A DNA stretch of 7,285 bases from assembly GCA_964573285.1 (NCBI GenBank), contig CAZNJD010000048.1:1-7285 (forward strand), written 5' to 3'. The position numbers and the translations under genes were made by a program. The notes below the pieces were generated by a model that saw only the letters and a list, made by a program, of their open reading frames with translations, was not told the origin of the DNA and made no database searches. The stretch comes from UBA1140 sp964573285 (GTDB lineage Bacteria > Campylobacterota > Campylobacteria > Campylobacterales > Sulfurovaceae). Below, in pieces: positions 1 to 4,636 of the stretch; positions within the stretch are counted from its first letter, which is position 1; each line of letters starts with the position of its first letter.

Positions 1-41
1 CTCAAATCCCTATTTGACAAATTATCTTAACGGTAATTTTT

Positions 42-77
42 TAGAAACTCTTGAAGTTTCTAGGTGAGGTGAAACTT
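42..77. repeat. Two overlapping, mutually exclusive hairpins
   Basis: The segment AGTTTC at 55-60 has two possible partners. Upstream it pairs with 42-49, giving an 8-bp stem (42-49 with 55-62) and a 5-base loop. Downstream, AAGTTTC (54-60) pairs perfectly with GAAACTT (71-77) across a 10-base loop. The two cannot form together. A T-run (37-42) lies before the structure, not after it, so neither hairpin is a standard terminator on the plus strand. The function is unknown. It may be the tail of an upstream transcript or a short leader-type switch. Confidence 0.4.
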
Positions 78-264
78 GGGATGTAGAAATATCATAAATA
101 GAGCTAAAAATTCTATTTTCTATGATTTTCTATTGAAAAAGGTACTATTATATAAAACTATTATCTAGTTTTAATATTATTAGAAAATCTTTATTACCTA
201 TCGTATCTATATTGAAATATCTGGTTTATTTTTGGTTATTTTATATATATTTTAAGTTATATTT

Positions 265-299
265 ATTCTAATTGAGAGTAAAATACTCTGAATTAGAAT
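265..299. promoter_or_regulatory. 15-bp inverted repeat before the ferredoxin gene (possible operator or 5' UTR hairpin)
   Basis: The arms are 265-279 and 285-299. Fourteen of 15 positions are complementary, with a single G-G mismatch (274/290) and a 5-base spacer. The spacer region contains TAAAAT (279-284), a plausible -10 box, which would place a transcription start near 291. The downstream arm ends three bases before the AAAGGA ribosome binding site (302-307). It could be a palindromic operator over the promoter. If transcription starts further upstream, it could instead be an RNA hairpin next to the ribosome binding site. The symmetry is directly visible; the role is inferred and no regulator is identified. 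Confidence 0.5.
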
Positions 300-314
300 T
301 CAAAGGATTAAACC

Positions 315-689
315 ATGATGGGAATACCACAACCAGCATTTTATATTTTTAAATGTCAACAGTCAGCACCTCCAGGGATGCCAAAACCTAGCTGTGTAAG
401 TCAAAATAACCCAGAATCACAACAACTTATGCAACATCTTTCACAACAATTGATGATGAAAGGAATTATCGCTACTGCTACACCTATTCAAACATCTTGT
501 CTAAATAGATGTCAACAAGGACCTGTTATTCTTGTAGAACCTGGACATACTATGTATGTTGAGCTAACAAAAGATAAGATAGATAGAATTATAGATGAGC
601 ATATTATTGGTGGAAATGTTGTTAATGAATATGTAATTGATGATAGTGCATGGGGTGAACCTATACATCCTGCTTCTATGGCTAGATAA
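315..689 (+). CDS. Thioredoxin-like [2Fe-2S] ferredoxin (Shethna-type)
   Basis: Small cytoplasmic electron carrier of 124 aa, predicted to bind one [2Fe-2S] cluster in a thioredoxin-like fold. The four expected ligands are present as C14, C27, C62 and C66 (CX12C, then CX3C after 34 residues). They sit in the family pattern of an early Phe-hydrophobic-Phe strand, PPG just after the first Cys, a CLNRCQQGP segment, and EPGHTMYV followed by a DEHIIGG helix. The C-terminus extends about 20 residues past that helix and includes W113. AAAGGA at 302-307 is spaced seven bases from the ATG at 315; a second ATG follows immediately. The gene stands alone and converges on hisIE. Related ferredoxins occur in nitrogen-fixation loci and near NADH- or hydrogenase-type enzymes, but nothing here names a partner. 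The family call is strong and the physiological role is open. Confidence 0.85.
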   Translation: MMGIPQPAFYIFKCQQSAPPGMPKPSCVSQNNPESQQLMQHLSQQLMMKGIIATATPIQTSCLNRCQQGPVILVEPGHTMYVELTKDKIDRIIDEHIIGGNVVNEYVIDDSAWGEPIHPASMAR

Positions 690-698
690 TTATTCAAT

Positions 699-726
699 TA
701 AGGGCAAACACAAAGGTTTGTCCTTA
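699..726. terminator. Stem-loop between convergent ferredoxin and hisIE genes
   Basis: Positions 699-709 pair with 716-726 to give an 11-bp stem with one G-U pair (704/721) and a 6-base loop. It lies 10 bases after the ferredoxin stop and 4 bases beyond the hisIE stop. The downstream plus-strand sequence is only moderately T-rich (TATTTTGTT from 731), and there is no T-run on the minus side. It probably ends ferredoxin transcription and may act in both directions. Confidence 0.55.
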
Positions 727-729
727 CGC

Positions 730-1395
730 CTATTTTGTTCTACTATTCTTCTCTTCTATACCACTTGTTCCAAATCTTCTAGCTAACTCTTGTTTGACCC
801 TATCTGGTGTAATATCTCTGTATCCTAGACCTACTAGTGTATGATATAATAAGTCAGCTCCCTCGTAAATGACCTGCTGGTCACTCTCTTTATCTATTGC
901 TTCACACACCTCATCAGCCTCTTCACGGATTTTACTAAGCATTAACTCTTTATCATTTAGTAGTTTTGTCGTCCATGATTTAGTTGTATCTTTACTATTT
1001 TTTCTCTCTAATATAGTGTGATAGAGTGTATCAACTACTCCGTATATAGTATCTGTATCAATCTCTTTGTTTAATATCACTTTATCTTGTAATACAGAGG
1101 TAAAAAAACAGCTTTTGCGTCCTGTGTGACATGCTACACCATTTTGTTTAATTTTGAGTATAACTGTATCTGCGTCACAATCTAATAATATATCTTTAAC
1201 CTCTTGGGTATGGTTTGAGCTTTCACCTTTTTTCCAAAGTCTTTGACGACTTCGGCTAAAATAGTGTGCATACCCAGAGCTAAGAGTTAAATTGTAAGCC
1301 TCTTCATTCATATATGCCAACATTAGTATCTCATTCGTTTTATAATCTTGGGCTATTGCTGGAATTAGAGGATTTTTTTGCCAGTTGATTTGCAT
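730..1395 (-). CDS. hisIE: Bifunctional phosphoribosyl-AMP cyclohydrolase / phosphoribosyl-ATP pyrophosphatase
   Basis: Cytoplasmic enzyme of 221 aa for the second and third steps of histidine biosynthesis: it hydrolyses PR-ATP to PR-AMP and opens the purine ring to give ProFAR. The N-terminal HisI domain (about 1-105) shows MLAYMNEEA (25-33), YFSRSRQRLWKKGESS (45-60) and HTQEV. It has the acidic cluster D72, D74 and D76 and the zinc-type cysteines C73, C89 and C96 (CHTGRKSC). The C-terminal HisE domain (about 117-205) has LYHTILERK, the metal-binding helix KIREEADEV (155-163) and EGADLLYH (178-185). The length is normal for the fusion and both active sites look intact. GGAGAG (1402-1407 on the minus strand) lies 6 bases before the ATG. 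The start is 13 bases after the SPFH stop, so this is the last gene of a minus-strand operon. No other his genes are in view. Confidence 0.95.
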   Translation of the reverse strand: MQINWQKNPLIPAIAQDYKTNEILMLAYMNEEAYNLTLSSGYAHYFSRSRQRLWKKGESSNHTQEVKDILLDCDADTVILKIKQNGVACHTGRKSCFFTSVLQDKVILNKEIDTDTIYGVVDTLYHTILERKNSKDTTKSWTTKLLNDKELMLSKIREEADEVCEAIDKESDQQVIYEGADLLYHTLVGLGYRDITPDRVKQELARRFGTSGIEEKNSRTK

Positions 1396-1408
1396 TACAA
1401 TCTCTCCA

Positions 1409-2518
1409 TTACTGTTGAGCAGAAACAGTTTTTTGCTCCTTGCCTTTAGTGTCTATCCAAATATTAGGCACAGCTCCACCAGGAGTCAAGAATATTTTTG
1501 CATCTTTATTTACTTTTAGAGCTTCATTAAATTTGGCTTGTGTTTTAATTTGTTCCAGTTGAAGTAGTTTGATTGTTAGTGAATCAGATATAAGTTTATT
1601 TGCTTTTGCCTGTTCTTCAGCCTCTATTCTAATTTTATCTGCTTGACCTTGTGCTACAATTCTATTTCTCTCAGCTTCACCTTTTGCAATCTCTGCATTT
1701 TTTTGTGCTTGTTGTTTAGCTTTCTCTTTCTGTTGTTCTGCTATAGTTACATCTTGTTTAGCTGCTTGAACCTCTTCTATTTTTGCTTTAATTTTGGTCG
1801 GAAGCATAATATTTCTAAGTTCCACAGAAGACAATACTACAGGTTTTCCCTCTAATGCATCTATTTTTTCGCTTACTTTAGTCTGAATAGCACTAGCAAT
1901 CTCATTTCTCATTTCAGGAAGTTTTTCTGCTGGATATTGACCTACTACATCTCTTACTACTTCTCTTACTTTTGAGTTAATGATTTTCTCTTCCCAACTT
2001 GAACCCCATTTTTCTATAGTTTTAGGTGCAGTTTCAGCTCGTAAACTATATTGAACAGCAATATCAATACTTACTGTAAGCCCTCTTTGGTCTAGTACTT
2101 GGATAGCGGGATTTCTTTTTAATCCCCCTTCAAAACCACCTTTTGAAATAGCAGTAGAATAATTATCACCAATAGCACTATTGTGTGTATCACTATAAGT
2201 GATAAGTCTAATTCGTGTATTTACAGGTATAATTCTCTCTAGTATAGGAATATAAAAATGTAAACCTGCTTTTAGTGGAATTTCCTCAAATTTACCTGTT
2301 CTAACTTTAATTCCCACTTCACCAGAGTTAATAATTTTAAATGGCTTCAAAAATACTAATCCTAGTATAATAGCTAATGCTATAAATATCCATTGTGGAG
2401 CTTGTCTTCCTCCACTACCACCATTATCTGATGCTCTTTTTAGGTTAGGTGTTTTATTATTAGCTCCACCACTACTTGGTTGTTTCTTTTTGAAATACTC
2501 GTTCATATCTGCTGGCAT
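1409..2518 (-). CDS. SPFH/Band 7 (prohibitin-like) membrane protein
   Basis: 369-aa membrane-anchored SPFH protein. A polar, Gly/Ser/Lys-rich N-terminus (1-41) precedes one hydrophobic segment (about 42-57), then an SPFH domain (about 60-245) beginning SGEVGIKVRTG and containing a Gly-rich loop (about 110-135). A long Ala/Glu/Lys/Gln-rich coiled coil follows (about 243-310), then a short tail with LTPGGAVPNIW. Proteins of this type oligomerise into membrane rings or scaffolds and often modulate membrane proteases such as FtsH; that role is inferred here. AGGA (minus strand, 2528-2525) overlaps the ilvE stop codon and lies six bases from the ATG at 2518, pointing to translational coupling. An internal Met5 lacks such a site. 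From memory, a comparable ilvE-SPFH pair occurs in Campylobacter, so the linkage seems conserved, but no metabolic reason for it is evident. Confidence 0.88.
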   Translation of the reverse strand: MPADMNEYFKKKQPSSGGANNKTPNLKRASDNGGSGGRQAPQWIFIALAIILGLVFLKPFKIINSGEVGIKVRTGKFEEIPLKAGLHFYIPILERIIPVNTRIRLITYSDTHNSAIGDNYSTAISKGGFEGGLKRNPAIQVLDQRGLTVSIDIAVQYSLRAETAPKTIEKWGSSWEEKIINSKVREVVRDVVGQYPAEKLPEMRNEIASAIQTKVSEKIDALEGKPVVLSSVELRNIMLPTKIKAKIEEVQAAKQDVTIAEQQKEKAKQQAQKNAEIAKGEAERNRIVAQGQADKIRIEAEEQAKANKLISDSLTIKLLQLEQIKTQAKFNEALKVNKDAKIFLTPGGAVPNIWIDTKGKEQKTVSAQQ

Positions 2519-2527
2519 TGAAGTTCC

Positions 2528-3463
2528 TTAGTTTATATATGTTAGATGTTGGATATAGTCAGGATTTTTTCCTGCTACCACATCAAAATAGGCTGATTGA
2601 AGTTTTTCTGTTATCTTCCCTCGACATCCTGCACCAATAACTCTAGCATCAACTTCTCGAACAGGGGTTAACTCAGCTGCTGTTCCTGTCAAAAATGCTT
2701 CATCTGCTATATATATCTCTTCTCTAGTAATGCGTCTTCTTACTACTTCAATTCCCATATCATTAGCAATATCGATAATTGTTTGTTGTGTAATAGACTC
2801 TAAAGTATTATCACTTGGTGGAGATATAAGTTTTCCATCTCTAACCATAAAGAAACATGCTCCACTTGCTTCTGCAATATATCCTTGGTCATCACGAAGT
2901 AAAGCTTCATCATATCCAGCATCTACAGCTTCATATTTTGCCATTTGAGAATTGAGATAGTTGGCAACAGCTTTTGCTTTTCCCATACTTGAAGTATTTG
3001 GAGTTCGTGTGAATGAACTGATTTTGAGTCTAATTCCTTTTTTGAGTCCCTCTTCTCCTAGATAAGCTCCCCATTCCCAAGCTGAGATAGATACTTCTAC
3101 TGGTGCGTCTTTGTGATATAAACCCATAACTCCATAACCTAGATATACTAATGGACGGATATATGCACCATTAAATAGTTTATTAGCTTGTAGTAGTTTT
3201 ACTTGTGCATTATTCAGCTCTTCTAATGTATAAGGTACATCCATAAGTGTCATTTTTGATGAGTTTAAAAGTCTTTGTGTATGTTCTTTTAGTTTAAAAA
3301 TAGCACATCGTCCATCAACTGTTTTGTAGGCTTTTGTTCCCTCTATTGCACCATTTCCATAGTGTAGTGTATGTGTTAGTATATGGACTTTGGCTTCATC
3401 CCAAGGGATAAGTATTCCATTCATCCAAATATATTTTGCTTTATTCATATTTTGTTGCTCCAT
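2528..3463 (-). CDS. ilvE: Branched-chain amino acid aminotransferase (PLP class IV)
   Basis: PLP enzyme of the cytoplasm that interconverts Leu, Ile and Val with their 2-oxo acids, using glutamate/2-oxoglutarate. Class IV hallmarks are HTLHYGNGAIEGTKAY (31-46), RPLVYLGYG (103-111), the region around K164 in GKAKAVANYLN (predicted Schiff-base lysine by comparison with E. coli IlvE), YIAEASGACFF (195-205; E198 expected to contact the PLP pyridine nitrogen) and FLTGTAAELTPV near the C-terminus. The length is normal for the family. The first ATG (3463) has no ribosome binding site. Met6 (ATG at 3448) is preceded by GGAG nine bases upstream, giving MNKAKYIWMNG. I favour Met6 as the true start, which makes a 306-aa protein. 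First gene of the ilvE-SPFH-hisIE operon, divergent from the cytochrome genes. Confidence 0.93.
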   Translation of the reverse strand: MEQQNMNKAKYIWMNGILIPWDEAKVHILTHTLHYGNGAIEGTKAYKTVDGRCAIFKLKEHTQRLLNSSKMTLMDVPYTLEELNNAQVKLLQANKLFNGAYIRPLVYLGYGVMGLYHKDAPVEVSISAWEWGAYLGEEGLKKGIRLKISSFTRTPNTSSMGKAKAVANYLNSQMAKYEAVDAGYDEALLRDDQGYIAEASGACFFMVRDGKLISPPSDNTLESITQQTIIDIANDMGIEVVRRRITREEIYIADEAFLTGTAAELTPVREVDARVIGAGCRGKITEKLQSAYFDVVAGKNPDYIQHLTYIN

Positions 3464-3480
3464 GCAAAAATTAATTAGTG

Positions 3481-3486
3481 ATTTTA
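3481..3486 (-). promoter_or_regulatory. Candidate -10 box for the ilvE operon
   Basis: On the minus strand this reads TAAAAT, which would place a transcription start near 3474 and a leader of about 26 bases before the preferred ilvE ATG at 3448. No clear -35 is seen, as is usual for Campylobacterota sigma-70 promoters. A second candidate, GATAAT, lies at 3511-3516. Identified by eye only. Confidence 0.35.
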
Positions 3487-3570
3487 ACTAAATTAGGGTT
3501 AAAAAGAGACATTATCTATTTTTATAATGAAAAAACTCTCTAAAATAAATATTTAAAAGTTAAATTACTA

Positions 3571-3579
3571 TATTATAAA
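3571..3579 (+). promoter_or_regulatory. Candidate -10 region for the lipoprotein cytochrome gene
   Basis: Overlapping TATTAT and TATAAA hexamers lie about 26-34 bases before the ATG at 3605. They are flanked by AAGTTAA (3556-3562) and TTAACTT (3586-3592), a 7-bp inverted repeat around the putative promoter that might be a regulator site. The ribosome binding site AAAGGAAG (3593-3600) follows at normal spacing. Another TATAAT occurs at 3523-3528. Confidence 0.35.
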
Positions 3580-3604
3580 TATAAATTAACTTAAAGGAAG
3601 AAAT

Positions 3605-4087
3605 ATGATTAAAAAAGAGTTTTTAATGGCATTGTCTGTATCAGTACTACTTTTAGGAGGATGTGTTGATTCCTCAACAGGTGCAGCAGCTAGAGCAGAT
3701 ATGGAAGGTACAAAAGTATCTAAGAGTGAAGTAAAAGCAGAAGCTCCAAAAGCTGAAGAGAAAAAAGTTGAAGCAAAAGTAGAAGAGAAAAAGGTTGAAG
3801 CAAAAGCAGAAGCTCCAAAAGCTGAAGAGAAAAAGGTTGAAGCAAAAAAAGATAGCTCTACTGTAAATGTAACAGCTTGTGCAGGTTGTCATGGAGCAAA
3901 CTTTGAGAAAAAAGCAATGGGTGTATCTAAAATTGTCAAAGATATGGCAAAGGCTGATATTGTAACAGCACTAAAAGGATACAAAGATGGTTCATATGGT
4001 GGAGCTATGAAAGCTATTATGAAAGGTCAATCTGACCCACTTAGTGATGCTCAAATTGAGGGTATTGCAAATAAAGTCGGTAAATAG
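3605..4087 (+). CDS. Lipoprotein monoheme cytochrome c with a Lys/Glu/Ala repeat linker
   Basis: 160-aa secreted electron-transfer protein. Residues 1-19 form a lipoprotein signal peptide with lipobox LGGC, so C20 should be lipidated. An extended low-complexity linker (about 36-83) follows, built from AEAPKAEEKKVEAK-type units. The C-terminal class I cytochrome c domain (about 87-160) has one heme motif, CAGCH (92-96), with M139 in AIMKGQ the likely distal ligand. The linker probably lets a membrane-tethered heme domain reach redox partners across the periplasm, for example a bc1 complex, cbb3 oxidase or reductase; this is inference. The heme domain matches that of the next gene at 50 of 73 positions without gaps (hand count). 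A hairpin follows the gene, so the two cytochromes need not be co-transcribed. Valine at +2 does not suggest inner-membrane retention by the E. coli Asp rule, but that rule may not apply here. Confidence 0.88.
   Translation: MIKKEFLMALSVSVLLLGGCVDSSTGAAARADMEGTKVSKSEVKAEAPKAEEKKVEAKVEEKKVEAKAEAPKAEEKKVEAKKDSSTVNVTACAGCHGANFEKKAMGVSKIVKDMAKADIVTALKGYKDGSYGGAMKAIMKGQSDPLSDAQIEGIANKVGK
3733..3847 (+). repeat. In-frame direct repeat encoding the cytochrome linker
   Basis: Two 46-bp copies (3733-3778 and 3802-3847) differ at one base and are offset by 69 bp, exactly 23 codons. A partial third copy (EEKKVEAK unit) lies between them. The array keeps the reading frame and encodes Lys/Glu/Ala-rich spacer. 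Near-identity at the DNA level suggests recent duplication by slippage or recombination, so linker length may vary among strains. Confidence 0.8.
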
Positions 4088-4094
4088 TTTTTAA

Positions 4095-4123
4095 AGAAAG
4101 AGATATATCTAAAATCTCTTTCT
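4095..4123 (+). terminator. Hairpin after the lipoprotein cytochrome gene
   Basis: AGAAAGAGAT (4095-4104) pairs perfectly with ATCTCTTTCT (4114-4123) across a 9-base loop, starting 7 bases after the stop codon. A T-rich but interrupted tract follows (ATATTTATTAAAATTTT). It is probably a Rho-independent terminator or a 3' stabilising hairpin. Confidence 0.6.
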
Positions 4124-4180
4124 ATATTTATTAAAATTTTAATAAATTAAAAAAAACACAATTAATCCACAAAATAATTT

Positions 4181-4186
4181 TATACT
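4181..4186 (+). promoter_or_regulatory. Candidate -10 box for the soluble cytochrome gene
   Basis: TATACT preceded by TTT lies 39 bases before the ATG at 4226, after the preceding hairpin. It would start transcription near 4193. Upstream sequence is A/T-tract rich with no clear -35. The ribosome binding site AAAGGA is at 4212-4217. Confidence 0.4.
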
Positions 4187-4225
4187 ACGAGTGTCAATAA
4201 AAAAACACACTAAAGGACAAGATAT

Positions 4226-4513
4226 ATGAAAACAATTATTAAACTAGTAGCAATTACAGCATTAATGGCACCTGCAGCATATGCAGAGGTAAACACAGCA
4301 GCATGTGCAGGATGTCATGGAGCAGATTTTGGAAAAGCAGCTATGGGTAAATCTAAAATTGTCAAAGATATGAGCAAAGCAGATGTGGCTAAAGCACTTA
4401 CAGGATATAAAGATGGTTCTTACGGTGGAGCTATGAAAGGTATTATGAAAGGTCAAGTTGCAAAATTAAGTGCAGATGATATTAAGGCAGTTGCTGATAA
4501 GATTGGAAAATAA
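4226..4513 (+). CDS. Small periplasmic monoheme cytochrome c (c553-like)
   Basis: 95-aa precursor of a soluble class I cytochrome c. A Sec signal peptide (1-20, cleavage likely after AYA) leaves a mature protein of about 75 residues. CAGCH (27-31) attaches one heme; M74 in GIMKGQ is the likely sixth ligand, with M70 a less likely alternative. The domain resembles the small c553 cytochromes of Campylobacter and Helicobacter, which shuttle electrons from the bc1 complex to the cbb3-type oxidase; that role is inferred here. It is a close tandem paralogue of the upstream lipoprotein cytochrome but lacks the lipobox and linker. AAAGGA lies eight bases before the ATG. Its own candidate promoter (4181-4186) and following hairpin suggest independent expression. 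Confidence 0.9.
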   Translation: MKTIIKLVAITALMAPAAYAEVNTAACAGCHGADFGKAAMGKSKIVKDMSKADVAKALTGYKDGSYGGAMKGIMKGQVAKLSADDIKAVADKIGK

Positions 4514-4530
4514 TTTTTCTTAATTGTAAT

Positions 4531-4564
4531 AGGTATATTATAAATACCTCTTTTTAGAGGTATT
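4531..4564 (+). terminator. Terminator-like hairpin after the soluble cytochrome, with an alternative pairing
   Basis: AATACCTCT (4543-4551) pairs perfectly with AGAGGTATT (4556-4564) around a TTTT loop, giving a 9-bp stem. The left arm can instead pair with AGGTAT (4531-4536), so two folds compete. The downstream sequence is pyrimidine-rich (ACTCTCTTCTATCTCTTT) rather than a clean T-run. A transcription end for the cytochrome gene is the simplest reading. Confidence 0.5.
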
Positions 4565-4609
4565 ACTCTCTTCTATCTCTTTAAATATCTTTCTTAATTT
4601 TTATTTAGT

Positions 4610-4615
4610 TATAAT
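4610..4615 (+). promoter_or_regulatory. -10 box of the aldehyde dehydrogenase gene
   Basis: A perfect TATAAT preceded by a T-rich stretch, with no strong -35, matching the Campylobacterota sigma-70 pattern. Transcription would start near 4622, giving a leader of about 15 bases that contains the AAAGG ribosome binding site (4625-4629). Confidence 0.5.
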
Positions 4616-4636
4616 CTTTCTAAAAAAGGCATAATA

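Larger units (their letters stand above)
1..314. other. AT-rich intergenic region without a supported gene
   Basis: No convincing coding region is visible on either strand. The first 30 bases could be the last codons of a plus-strand gene: frame 1 reads nine sense codons and then TAA at 28-30. A second frame stays open to TGA at 65-67. Neither stretch is long enough to identify. The rest is very AT-rich and contains two structured elements, listed separately: overlapping hairpins at 42-77 and a long inverted repeat at 265-299. It presumably carries the promoter and leader of the ferredoxin gene. Confidence 0.6.

Noticed and set aside
1..67. Possible 3' end of an upstream gene, perhaps another IS fragment matching the right-hand remnant
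   Set aside because: Only 9 to 21 codons are available in the open frames and none matches a family I can recognise.
1643..1855. Plus-strand Phe/Leu/Cys-rich open frame opposite the SPFH coiled coil, which might look like a membrane peptide
   Set aside because: The hydrophobic composition arises from reading the Glu/Lys/Gln-rich coiled-coil codons in antisense.
3733..3847. CRISPR-like repeat array
   Set aside because: The repeats are in frame, contiguous with coding sequence and lack unique spacers of constant length; they encode a linker.
3674..3892. Minus-strand open frame rich in Cys and Phe opposite the cytochrome linker
   Set aside because: It is the antisense of the Lys/Glu-rich repeat (AAG/GAA codons read as CTT/TTC), with no ribosome binding site or recognisable domain.
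4262..4456. Cys/His-rich minus-strand open frame opposite the soluble cytochrome
   Set aside because: The composition is explained by complementing the Ala/Lys/Gly codons of a clearly real gene; no family resemblance.
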